Positions 1 through 6,519 of a DNA stretch of 64,000 bases are shown here, piece by piece (position 1 is the first letter of the stretch; every line of letters starts with the position of its first letter). The translations under genes and the position numbers were made by a program. This DNA is from Lachnospiraceae bacterium (GTDB taxonomy: Bacteria > Bacillota > Clostridia > Lachnospirales > Lachnospiraceae): positions 16,282-80,281 of the forward strand of contig JAGKTQ010000008.1 of the NCBI GenBank assembly GCA_021153325.1. Direction: 5' to 3'. The notes under the pieces are model-generated. The model saw nothing but the letters and a program-made list of their open reading frames with translations. It made no database searches and was not told where the DNA came from.

Positions 1-1053
1 AGAGGCGTTATTACAAAGCTGTTAAATGAAGGTCTGTATCCATATACAAAGAGATATTTAGGTTCTTTTGATAACCATTTTTCAACGATTGGATTGATCG
101 GTATGAATGAGGTCGGTTTAAATGCCAACTGGCTTCGTGCGGATTTATCAGATAAGAGAACACAGGAATTTACAAAAGAAGTATTAAATCATATGAGAAA
201 TCGTCTTTCTGATTATCAGGAAGAATATGGAGATCTGTATAATTTGGAAGCAACTCCGGCAGAAAGCACGACATATCGTCTTGCAAAACATGATAAAAAG
301 AAATGGCCGGCGATTAAAACAGCCGGAAAACTGGGAGATACACCATATTATACGAACTCTTCTCATTTGCCGGTTGATTATACGGTGGATATTTTTGATG
401 CATTGGATATTCAGGATGAATTGCAGACATTATATACATCGGGAACGGTATTCCATGCATTCCTTGGAGAAAAATTACCGGACTGGAAGGCTGCAGCTAA
501 TTTAGTACGAACGATTGCAGAAAATTATACGCTGCCTTACTATACGTTGTCTCCGACTTATTCTATTTGTAAAGAACATGGTTATCTGGCAGGGGAGCAG
601 AAGAGTTGTCCGATATGTGGAAGCAAGACAGAAGTGTACAGCCGTATTACCGGTTATTATCGTCCAGTACAGAACTGGAACGACGGAAAATTGCAGGAAT
701 ATGCAAACCGTACAGAATATGATATTGAAAATTCAGTTTTGAAACGTTCTACAAGTAGTATGGTAACACTTTCCAATTATGCAGAGGACGTAACCGTAGA
801 CGTAGAAAAACCAGAAGATGTGAAATACTTATTTGTAACAAAGACCTGTCCAAATTGTAAACTGGCTAAACAGTATCTGGCAGGAGAAAAATATGTTGTG
901 ATTGATGCAGAAGAAAATGCAGAGTTGGTTTCCCGTTACAAGATCATGCAGGCACCAACACTTGTAGTTGTAAATGGTGACTCCTTTACAAAATATGTAA
1001 ATGCTTCAAACATCAAAAAGTATGCAGAAGAAAAAGCTCTCATGCAGGTGTAG
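1..1053 (+). CDS. nrdD: Anaerobic (class III) ribonucleoside-triphosphate reductase, C-terminal part, with fused glutaredoxin-like domain
   Basis: The frame is open from the first base, so the 5' end lies outside the window. NrdD reduces ribonucleotides to deoxyribonucleotides with a glycyl radical in anaerobes. The zinc-site cysteines are visible (Cys at 568-570, then CPIC at 607-618), followed by the glycyl-radical segment SRITGYYRPVQNW with the radical Gly codon at 652-654. After that segment, where NrdD usually ends, the protein continues with a redoxin-like domain (LFVTKTCPNCKLAK, CPNC codons 847-858, then a QAPTLVVV cis-Pro segment). This looks like a built-in glutaredoxin/NrdH-type reductant. 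The activase gene nrdG is not directly downstream. The NrdD assignment is secure; the reductant role of the tail is inferred. Confidence 0.95.
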   Translation, partial: RGVITKLLNEGLYPYTKRYLGSFDNHFSTIGLIGMNEVGLNANWLRADLSDKRTQEFTKEVLNHMRNRLSDYQEEYGDLYNLEATPAESTTYRLAKHDKKKWPAIKTAGKLGDTPYYTNSSHLPVDYTVDIFDALDIQDELQTLYTSGTVFHAFLGEKLPDWKAAANLVRTIAENYTLPYYTLSPTYSICKEHGYLAGEQKSCPICGSKTEVYSRITGYYRPVQNWNDGKLQEYANRTEYDIENSVLKRSTSSMVTLSNYAEDVTVDVEKPEDVKYLFVTKTCPNCKLAKQYLAGEKYVVIDAEENAELVSRYKIMQAPTLVVVNGDSFTKYVNASNIKKYAEEKALMQV

Positions 1054-1073
1054 AATGCTTGCATGATAAAGGG

Positions 1074-1117
1074 GATTATGTTACAATTTTTATATCATTA
1101 AAGGTTGTAACATAATC
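1074..1117. repeat. Perfect 13-bp inverted repeat between nrdD and the Nudix-like gene
   Basis: GATTATGTTACAA (1074-1086) is matched exactly by TTGTAACATAATC (1105-1117), with an 18-nt loop. The stem is AT-rich and followed by TTTTA. It may be a weak terminator for nrdD or a dyad operator for the next gene. Sequence alone does not separate the two. Confidence 0.6.
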
Positions 1118-1144
1118 TTTTACATAAATAGGGAGGTCATGCTT

Positions 1145-1546
1145 ATGGCAAATATTTATGTGCGCGTCAGAGGTATTGTTAAAAAAGATGACAAGTATTT
1201 ATTGATCAAGCACTGGGTAGATGACAGAATTCCTGATCCATTCTTATGGGAATTTGTAGAAGGTGAAGCAAATTTTGGAGAAGCACCTAAGGACGCTGTG
1301 TTGCGTTGGATGAATGAGCTTTTGGGAGTAAATGGAAGTATTGAACGTGTGCTGTATACGTGGTCGAAAGTAACCGGTGATTCTCAATGTGTGGGAATTA
1401 CATTCCTTTGCTCATTGGATGATGAGGAAGAGAATATTACTCTGACCGAAGAATATGGCGAATGGCAATGGGTCGCAAGAGAAGACTTCGAAGAGTATAT
1501 TAGCAATCAATATGTATTAGAAGATTTGATAGGCGTTGAACTGTAG
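1145..1546 (+). CDS. Nudix-fold protein with degenerate Nudix box
   Basis: The 133-residue product has the Nudix layout: an N-terminal strand (VRVRGIVKKDDKYLLIKH), an FVEGEANFGEAP turn, then the Nudix helix. The canonical G-x5-E-x7-REUxEExGU box reads here as G-x5-E-x7-RWMNELLGV. The Glu after Arg is Trp and the second Glu of the EE pair is Leu, so metal-dependent hydrolysis is doubtful. ATG 1145 is chosen because GGAGGT (1132-1137) sits 7 nt before it; ATG 1139 is only 1 nt from the same Shine-Dalgarno. The Nudix fold is likely, the function unknown. Confidence 0.75.
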   Translation: MANIYVRVRGIVKKDDKYLLIKHWVDDRIPDPFLWEFVEGEANFGEAPKDAVLRWMNELLGVNGSIERVLYTWSKVTGDSQCVGITFLCSLDDEEENITLTEEYGEWQWVAREDFEEYISNQYVLEDLIGVEL

Positions 1547-1560
1547 TGCAACGCCTTTTT
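1532..1560 (+). terminator. Rho-independent terminator overlapping the Nudix-like stop codon
   Basis: GGCGTTG (1532-1538) pairs with CAACGCC (1549-1555), followed by TTTTT. The left arm lies inside the last codons of the upstream gene. Confidence 0.85.
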
Positions 1561-1633
1561 GACGGAAAGAAAGTATGTATTTAACTTTACAGGTTGCATA
1601 CTTAAAAGATAAAAGCAGAAAGGACTTATCAGT

Positions 1634-2560
1634 ATGATTAATAAGTTAGTAGCAAACATTAAAAAAACAAATGCACCGATCGTAGTAGGTCTGGATCCAA
1701 TGATGAAATTCATTCCAGAGCATATTAAAGCAGTAGCTTTTGCTGAGTTTGGAGAGACTTTAGAAGGTGCAGGAGAGGCAATCTGGCAGTATAATAAAGC
1801 CATTGTCGATGCAGTATATGATCTGATTCCGGCAGTAAAACCACAGATCGCTATGTATGAGCAGTTTGGAATTCCAGGACTTGTAGCTTTCAAAAGAACA
1901 GTGGATTATTGTAAAGAAAAAGGTTTGGTTGTGATTGGAGATATCAAACGTGGTGATATCGGTTCTACTTCAGAAGCATATGCCGTAGGTCATATTGGAA
2001 AAGTACAGGTAGGAAGCAAAAAATACAGAGGTTTTGATGAAGATTTTGTAACGGTAAATCCATATCTTGGTTCTGATGGTGTGAATCCATTCATCAATGT
2101 TGGAAAAGAAGAAAATACAGGTATCTTTGTTCTTGTAAAAACTTCCAATCCAAGCAGTGGGGAATTTCAGGACAGACTGGTGGATGGAAAACCTCTTTAC
2201 GAAATCGTAGGAGAACAGGTTGCAGCATGGGGCGCAGAACATATGGGAGATTCCTATAGTTATGTTGGTGCTGTTGTAGGTGCAACTTATCCAGAACAGG
2301 GTAAGATTTTAAGAAAGATCATGCCGAAAACTTACATTTTAGTACCGGGTTATGGCGCACAGGGGGGAAAAGGTGCAGACCTTGTACACTTCTTCAATGA
2401 AGATGGTCTTGGAGCAATCGTAAATTCCTCCAGAGGAATTATTGCAGCATACCAGCAGGAAAAATATGCGAAGTTCGGCGCAGAGCATTTTGCAGATGCT
2501 TCCAGAGCAGCGGTTGAGGATATGATCGCAGATATTAATGGAGCGTTGGCAGCAAGATAG
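1634..2560 (+). CDS. pyrF: Orotidine 5'-phosphate decarboxylase (long, type 2 form)
   Basis: This enzyme decarboxylates OMP to UMP, the last step of pyrimidine synthesis in the cytoplasm. The 308-residue length and VGLDPMMKFIP start fit the longer PyrF subfamily. The catalytic Asp-Lys-Asp array is seen as DIKRGDIGST (D103, K105, D108), and the phosphate-binding end as VPGYGAQGG followed by VNSSRGI. An AAAGGA Shine-Dalgarno precedes ATG 1634. pyrE lies 3 kb downstream but is separated by a riboswitch-controlled operon and a decayed island, so the usual pyr clustering appears broken up here. No PyrR-type leader was recognised. Confidence 0.96.
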   Translation: MINKLVANIKKTNAPIVVGLDPMMKFIPEHIKAVAFAEFGETLEGAGEAIWQYNKAIVDAVYDLIPAVKPQIAMYEQFGIPGLVAFKRTVDYCKEKGLVVIGDIKRGDIGSTSEAYAVGHIGKVQVGSKKYRGFDEDFVTVNPYLGSDGVNPFINVGKEENTGIFVLVKTSNPSSGEFQDRLVDGKPLYEIVGEQVAAWGAEHMGDSYSYVGAVVGATYPEQGKILRKIMPKTYILVPGYGAQGGKGADLVHFFNEDGLGAIVNSSRGIIAAYQQEKYAKFGAEHFADASRAAVEDMIADINGALAAR

Positions 2561-2571
2561 AGTATGATTGC

Positions 2572-2600
2572 TTGAAATTATGATAAAAACATGCTAGAAT
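2572..2600 (+). promoter_or_regulatory. Sigma-A promoter of the cobalamin riboswitch operon
   Basis: TTGAAA (2572-2577), a 17-bp spacer and TAGAAT (2595-2600) lie directly upstream of the riboswitch, placing the transcript start near 2607. Confidence 0.7.
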
Positions 2601-2611
2601 AACACGAATTG

Positions 2612-2800
2612 AATAAGTAACAAACAGGTGTCAGAGCAATCAAATAGGATTGTCTCTGGTGAAAAGGGAAACAGGTGCAAATCCTGTACGAACTCGTCAC
2701 CGTAATTAGGGAGCTAAAGCCGATATATCACTGGGAAACTGGGAAGATGGCAGATGTGTTGATCTTTAAGCCGGGAGACCTGCCTGCTTGTTGTACAGAA
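2612..2800 (+). promoter_or_regulatory. Cobalamin (AdoCbl-type) riboswitch
   Basis: The conserved blocks occur in order: ACAGGTG near 2625, AAAAGGGAA near 2662, CAGGTGCAAATCCTGTAC near 2672, CTCGTCACCGTA near 2693, a TCACTGGGAAACTGGGAAG segment near 2729, and the B12-box segment AGCCGGGAGACCTGCC near 2769. The outer stem can form between AACAAACAGG and CCTGCTTGTT. It sits behind a good promoter and ahead of a terminator and an uptake-type operon, which fits repression by B12. Confidence 0.93.
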
Positions 2801-2890
2801 ACGATTGTTTCAAGCCACGAGTAACTGGTTGTACGTATAAGATTATAGATGCCCCGTTTTTGGGTTTTTCTATAAGATTCTTTTGTGTAC

Positions 2891-2926
2891 AAACCCTTTA
2901 CCTACATAGGAAAAGGGTTTTCTTTT
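2891..2926 (+). terminator. Riboswitch expression-platform terminator
   Basis: AAACCCTTT (2891-2899) pairs with AAAGGGTTT (2912-2920), followed by a T-rich tract. It lies between the cobalamin aptamer and the regulated genes. A second small hairpin (CCCC, loop, GGG plus T-run, about 2851-2869) lies between aptamer and terminator and may take part in the switch. Confidence 0.8.
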
Positions 2927-3025
2927 GTTTTGCATTCGGGATGGGAAAGTGGACAAACAGTCGAAATGGATCTCAGCTATCAAAATATTTATGATAGAAA
3001 ATAAAAATCAAAGGAGATTAAAAGT

Positions 3026-3484
3026 ATGCAAAAGAAATGTAGTAAAAAAATTTTATCCTTCCTTCTTTGTATGGTGCTTGTTTTATCAATGGCATTGCTT
3101 ACAACAGGTTGTAATGATAGTAAGGAGAAGGGCAACACATCCACAGCTGAGACAGAGGTGACCGCTCAAAAAGAAGGCGGTGTGCTTGGAGAAGGCGACA
3201 CGATCTTTTACTTTACGGTAGTAGACAAAGAGGGTAATGAGACAGAATTTGAAATCCACACAGATAAACAAACTGTAGGAGAAGCTTTGATCGAGCTTGA
3301 TCTTATCGAAGGGGAAGAGGGCGACTATGGTCTCTTTGTAAAAACAGTAAACGGCATCACTGCCGATTATGATGTCGATGGTACATATTGGGCATTTTAT
3401 GTGAATGGCGAATATGCGACGAGCGGTGTGGATACTACTACAATAACAGAGGGAGATAGCTACTCCTTTAAGGTTGAAAAATAG
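3026..3484 (+). CDS. DUF4430 lipoprotein, likely extracellular cobalamin or corrinoid binder
   Basis: The 152-residue protein begins with a lipoprotein signal peptide ending in LLTTGC, so it should be anchored outside the membrane. An acidic, Thr-rich linker follows, and then a beta-rich domain (GDTIFYFTVVDKEGNETEFE ... TYWAFYVNGEYATSGVD) typical of DUF4430. DUF4430 is related to the C-terminal beta domain of transcobalamin and intrinsic factor, which contacts cobalamin. Control by the upstream cobalamin riboswitch and a 1-nt overlap with an ECF substrate-binding subunit support capture of B12 or a corrinoid precursor. AAAGGAG before ATG 3026 sets the start. The ligand is inferred from context. 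Confidence 0.85.
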   Translation: MQKKCSKKILSFLLCMVLVLSMALLTTGCNDSKEKGNTSTAETEVTAQKEGGVLGEGDTIFYFTVVDKEGNETEFEIHTDKQTVGEALIELDLIEGEEGDYGLFVKTVNGITADYDVDGTYWAFYVNGEYATSGVDTTTITEGDSYSFKVEK

Positions 3485-4008
3485 TGAAACTGACAATTAA
3501 AGAAATCGCTGTATTTTCGATGCTTGGAGCGGTTATGTATGCTTCCAAGATGATCATGGAGTTTGCACCCAATATACATCTGCTTGGTGTGTTCACGATT
3601 GCTTTTACTATTGTTTATAGAAAAAAAGCATTGTATCCCATATATATATATGTTATGCTAAATGGCATTTTTTCAGGTTTTGCAACATGGTGGATACCCT
3701 ATTTATATATTTGGACTATTCTTTGGGGCGTGGTAATGCTTCTTCCAAAGAAAATGCCCAAAAAGGTAAAGCCAATCGTTTATATGGTAGTATGCGCAGC
3801 GCATGGATTTTTGTTTGGAACTTTGTATGCTCCAGCGCAAGCCCTTTTTTATGGATTGAATTTTGAGGGAATGATAGCATGGATCGTTGCCGGATTGCCT
3901 TGGGACTGTATACATGGTGTGAGCAATTTCTTTTGTGGGATATTAATCATGCCGATTGTTTCCGTTTTAAGACTGGCAGAGAGAAATATAGATACGAACG
4001 AATATTGA
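3484..4008 (+). CDS. ECF transporter S component (CblT-like), B12-regulated
   Basis: The 174-residue integral membrane protein has about five to six hydrophobic segments and the ECF S-component style (IKEIAVFSMLGAVMYASK start, charged loop RKKALYPI, GLPWDCIHGVSNF near the C-terminus). It starts with GTG at 3484, sharing one base with the TAG of the lipoprotein gene, so translation is coupled. S components bind a vitamin and dock on a shared EcfA-A'-T module, none of which is encoded here. The riboswitch and DUF4430 partner point to cobalamin or a cobalamin building block such as dimethylbenzimidazole, as proposed for the CblT group. The exact substrate is unproven. Confidence 0.85.
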   Translation: MKLTIKEIAVFSMLGAVMYASKMIMEFAPNIHLLGVFTIAFTIVYRKKALYPIYIYVMLNGIFSGFATWWIPYLYIWTILWGVVMLLPKKMPKKVKPIVYMVVCAAHGFLFGTLYAPAQALFYGLNFEGMIAWIVAGLPWDCIHGVSNFFCGILIMPIVSVLRLAERNIDTNEY

Positions 4009-4043
4009 GTTTTTTATATACCGGAGCAGAGGAATCTGTAGAG

Positions 4044-4084
4044 ACCCATGTGCTTGCGAATGCAGGTGCATGGGTTTGTTTATT
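4044..4084 (+). terminator. Terminator of the B12-regulated operon
   Basis: ACCCATG (4044-4050) pairs with CATGGGT (4069-4075), followed by TTGTTTATTTT. Confidence 0.7.
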
Positions 4085-4165
4085 TTAGAACACCTTGTCC
4101 AATGGTAGGCAATGCCGTATACTATAGAGAAATGAGTGTAGAAAATGCTATGGCTATTATGTTAA

Positions 4166-4408
4166 GTGCTACGAATGGTCCGGACGAATTGTTTTTGGAG
4201 GTTTTGGATTCCTATGATGTGGAGCATCCATCCTTTCAGAGAAGGAAATACCAGAACCTGTATCACATTTCTGTGGCATTATCTAAAAGGAAAAGGGATA
4301 GATTTCCAAGTGGCATTACTAAGGAATAACCCAATGTATGTAAGAGATTCGCTGGTTATGGCGAATTATGACAAGAAAGAGTATCTAAGTAGGATTATGA
4401 AGTATTAA
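4166..4408 (+). pseudogene. Fic-domain (AMPylase family) remnant
   Basis: In this frame the sequence reads IHPFREGNTRTCITFLW starting with the Ile codon at 4226, which is the Fic motif HPFxxGNxR. It continues with KGKGIDFQVALLRNN and YVRDSLVMANYDKKEYL, matching the C-terminal helices of Fic proteins. The N-terminal half of the domain is not readable in the same frame; an overlapping open frame upstream (from about 4048) ends in an unrelated reading of the same bases. This is best read as a decayed C-terminal fragment, part of the island between pyrF and pyrE. A very short functional protein is unlikely because the core helices are missing. Confidence 0.75.
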
Positions 4409-4432
4409 AGAAAGCAAAGGAGTGGATAAAAA

Positions 4433-4870
4433 ATGATGGAAATTAAGAGAGCTTCTGTAAATGAAGCTGGTTTGGTGGCACAATTGGCGATTCAAATGTG
4501 GGAGAATAATTCTGTTGAGGGATTAGAAAAAGATTTTGTTGATTACATGAATAATGGCGGTGCTGTATTCCTGGCATGGAATGATAATACTGTGATTGGA
4601 TTTGCTCAATGCGGATTTAGACATGATTATGTAGAAGGAACAAAAACTAGTCCAGTAGGATATTTAGAAGGCGTTTTTGTTGAAGTGAATTATAGGAGAC
4701 AAGGCATTGCTAGAGAATTAGTGAGGGCATGTCAAATGTTTGCTAAGGAGCAGGGATGCACGGAATTTGCAAGCGATTGTGAATTAGATAATGTGGAAAG
4801 TTTGCAGTTTCATCTTAAAATGGGATTTGAAGAAGCGAATAGAATAATATGTTTCACCAAGAGGCTATAG
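4433..4870 (+). CDS. GNAT acetyltransferase, AAC(6')-like (possible aminoglycoside 6'-N-acetyltransferase)
   Basis: The 145-residue protein is a single GNAT domain. The stretch RHDYVEGTKTSPVGYLEGVF, the acetyl-CoA loop YRRQGIARELV, and the C-terminal GCTEFASDCELDN, H and GFEEANRI segments follow the pattern of the AAC(6')-I family, which acetylates the 6'-amine of kanamycin-class drugs using acetyl-CoA. AAAGGAG before ATG 4433 (or 4436) gives a good start. It is the only intact gene in a decayed accessory stretch between a Fic remnant and an ATPase remnant, which suggests acquisition by transfer. Whether it acts on aminoglycosides or on another amine is not shown by the sequence. Confidence 0.85.
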   Translation: MMEIKRASVNEAGLVAQLAIQMWENNSVEGLEKDFVDYMNNGGAVFLAWNDNTVIGFAQCGFRHDYVEGTKTSPVGYLEGVFVEVNYRRQGIARELVRACQMFAKEQGCTEFASDCELDNVESLQFHLKMGFEEANRIICFTKRL

Positions 4871-5004
4871 GAGAGAAGAGGCACTAGAAAAAGCAGTGTG
4901 GAACGATCTGGCTCGATTTCCAGCTTCTACAGAGATTTCATAAGGTATGATGAAAAAACTCGGATTTCAAAAACGAAAAAAAATTGAAGTTTCGAAAGTG
5001 GTGA

Positions 5005-5226
5005 AGATATGAAGACGTTAATATTATCTTTATCGACTTTATGGATTTGGAGTTTGAAGAAATAAAGGAATATAGGAAAGTATAGTGTGATACCGGAATG
5101 CGTTATGCAATATTAGGTAGTCGAAACATGGATTATGGGCGAGTATATGAAAATATCGTGTGTGTAGAGCTGCTGCGTAGGGGAACAGACTATATACACA
5201 AAAAAGCAGGTTGGATACATGGATGA
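5005..5226 (+). pseudogene. Remnant of an AAA+ ATPase with DUF4143 domain
   Basis: One frame carries two pieces of this family with the middle missing. YEDVNIIFIDFMDLEFEE (codons from 5008) matches the Walker-B-adjacent strand of the N-terminal ATPase half. After a TAG at 5083-5085 the same frame continues with DTGMRYAILGSRNMDYGRV (from 5089) and ENIVCVELLRRG, the typical DUF4143 segment. About half the protein and the Walker A region are gone. A further short open frame (5219-5326) starts inside its end and has no recognisable family. Confidence 0.75.
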
Positions 5227-5384
5227 TAAATCAAATTTTGTAGGTGAAAAATACAGCGTTGATGTATTTGCGATATATACCAAACGTATCGCCGAAATGG
5301 TTGAAAAATCCAAGGTTTTATGGTAGTATAGATGGGATATTTGATGTTTCCTTATCTAAGCTATAGCCTAGAAAGGAGACGCAA

Positions 5385-5429
5385 ATGGGGAAATTCCTTA
5401 ATGGCAAAGAATTAGGCAAAGGAATTTAA
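5385..5429 (+). pseudogene. N-terminal remnant of a tyrosine-recombinase-type integrase
   Basis: Behind AAAGGAGA an ATG at 5385 opens a 14-codon frame, MGKFLNGKELGKGI, then stops. The phrase resembles the start of Lachnospiraceae phage/ICE integrases (MGKxLxGKELGxGI, normally followed by a QRKDGxY segment). Only the first codons remain, so this is most likely the scar of an integrated element. The call rests on remembered family sequences and a very short match. Confidence 0.5.
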
Positions 5430-5451
5430 TAACTTATTTTTAAACATGTGC

Positions 5452-5577
5452 ACAAGCCGAGGCTTGAGAGCAAAGCTCTCTCACTCAGGGCTGTCGCCCT
5501 ATCATTTCAAAATCGCCAGAACCCTTGGAAATGCGAGCATTTCGCGGGTTTGTCAATTATGAAATGGCACGGCTTGT
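5452..5577 (+). other. Multi-stem structured element upstream of pyrE (candidate structured RNA or mobile-repeat scar)
   Basis: The 126-nt element is closed by ACAAGCCG (5452-5459) and CGGCTTGT (5570-5577). Inside are GAGAGC/GCTCTC (5466-5471 with 5475-5480), AGGGC/GCCCT around a TGTC tetraloop (5487-5500), and a long arm CATTTCA/TGAAATG (5503-5509 with 5560-5566). That arm carries AACCC/GGGTT (5520-5524 with 5546-5550) and the tip GAAATG/CATTTC (5528-5533 with 5538-5543). All stems are exact and nest without conflict, giving a multibranch fold. It ends 32 nt before the pyrE start and lies next to the integrase scar. No known riboswitch class was recognised. Confidence 0.7.
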
Positions 5578-5609
5578 AGCTTAATGTAAATACAGGAGGT
5601 TTTAACAAG

Positions 5610-6284
5610 ATGGAACAGTACAAGCAGGAATTTATTGAGTTTATGGTAGACAGTAACGTATTAAAATTTGGTGATTTCACTTTAAAGAGTGGAAGAAAAT
5701 CCCCGTTTTTTATGAATGCAGGTTCTTATGTGACAGGAACTCAGCTTAGAAAATTAGGACAGTATTATGCAAAAGCAATTCATGACAATTATGGTGATGA
5801 TTTTGATGTACTTTTTGGACCAGCTTATAAAGGTATTCCTTTAAGTGTTGCAACAACAATGGCATTCAGTGAACTTTATGGAAAAGAGATCAAATACTGT
5901 TCCAACAGAAAAGAAGAAAAAGATCATGGTGATGCCGGAATTTTACTTGGCAGTCCGATCAAAGATGGAGACAGAGTAGTTATTATTGAAGATGTTACTA
6001 CTTCCGGTAAATCTATTGAAGAAACTTTCCCGATCATTCAAGCACAGGGAGATGTAAAGATTTTAGGACTTATGGTGTCTTTGAACCGTATGGAAAGAGG
6101 AAAAGGGGAAAAGAGTGCATTAGAAGAAATCAAAGAGAAATATGGTTTTGATGCAAACGCTATTGTATCTATGGCGGATGTGATCGAGCATTTATACAAC
6201 AAACCATACAACGGTAAAGTTTATATTGATGATACATTAAAAACAGCCATTGACGAATACTACGCACAGTACGGAGCAAAATAG
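5610..6284 (+). CDS. pyrE: Orotate phosphoribosyltransferase
   Basis: PyrE joins orotate to PRPP to form OMP, the substrate of PyrF. The 224-residue protein has the family layout: FTLKSGRKSPFFMNAG near the N-terminus, FGPAYKGIPLS in the middle, the flexible catalytic loop region YCSNRKEEKDHG, and the PRPP-binding motif VVIIEDVTTSG at residues 123-135. ACAGGAGG precedes ATG 5610. A small membrane-protein gene follows 21 nt after the stop. The structured element just upstream may influence its expression. Confidence 0.97.
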   Translation: MEQYKQEFIEFMVDSNVLKFGDFTLKSGRKSPFFMNAGSYVTGTQLRKLGQYYAKAIHDNYGDDFDVLFGPAYKGIPLSVATTMAFSELYGKEIKYCSNRKEEKDHGDAGILLGSPIKDGDRVVIIEDVTTSGKSIEETFPIIQAQGDVKILGLMVSLNRMERGKGEKSALEEIKEKYGFDANAIVSMADVIEHLYNKPYNGKVYIDDTLKTAIDEYYAQYGAK

Positions 6285-6305
6285 AGAATGGAGGAACCGG
6301 ACAGG

Positions 6306-6458
6306 ATGGAAGAAAAAGTATATAAAACAATGCGTGGGACTGGGGCAATGAACATTGCGATCGGAGTTGTTACATTAGTAGTTGGAGTAGTAAGTGGCGT
6401 CATGATGATCATTGGCGGTGCAAAATTATTATCCGGTAAATCCAAAATATTATTTTAA
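6306..6458 (+). CDS. Small single-pass or hairpin membrane protein, 50 aa
   Basis: A short frame behind GGAGG (6291-6295) encodes MEEKVYKTMRGTGAM followed by a long hydrophobic run (NIAIGVVTLVVGVVSGVMM and IIGGAKLL) and a basic end GKSKILF. It lies directly after pyrE and before a DUF6142-like gene. The polar start, one long membrane helix with GxxxG-type spacing and a basic tail support a real small membrane protein. No function is recognised. Confidence 0.7.
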   Translation: MEEKVYKTMRGTGAMNIAIGVVTLVVGVVSGVMMIIGGAKLLSGKSKILF

Positions 6459-6464
6459 GAAAAA

Positions 6465-6496
6465 GGTGGGCATTCCTGTATAGGGGTGCCCATTTA
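6465..6496 (+). terminator. Weak terminator or hairpin after the pyrE unit
   Basis: TGGGCA (6467-6472) pairs with TGCCCA (6487-6492), followed only by a short T-run (TTTAG). Termination may be partial. Confidence 0.45.
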
Positions 6497-6519
6497 GAGC
6501 GTTTATTTGGAGATGGAGC

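Noticed and set aside
1561..1633. Possible PyrR attenuator before pyrF (and similarly before carA at 41030-41063)
   Set aside because: No PyrR anti-antiterminator loop sequence and no fitting terminator/antiterminator set was found between promoter and gene.
2788..3161. Open frames of 68 and 78 codons between the cobalamin riboswitch and the DUF4430 gene
   Set aside because: They cover the riboswitch end, the terminator and the lipoprotein start, have no ribosome site and read as low-complexity artefacts.
4048..4329. Open frame of 93 codons overlapping the Fic remnant in another frame
   Set aside because: The recognisable family sequence (HPFREGNTRT) is in the other frame, and this frame shows no known motif in the same bases.
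4880..5000. Short readable phrases upstream of the ATPase remnant
   Set aside because: No family could be recognised and stops are frequent, so no gene or remnant is claimed.
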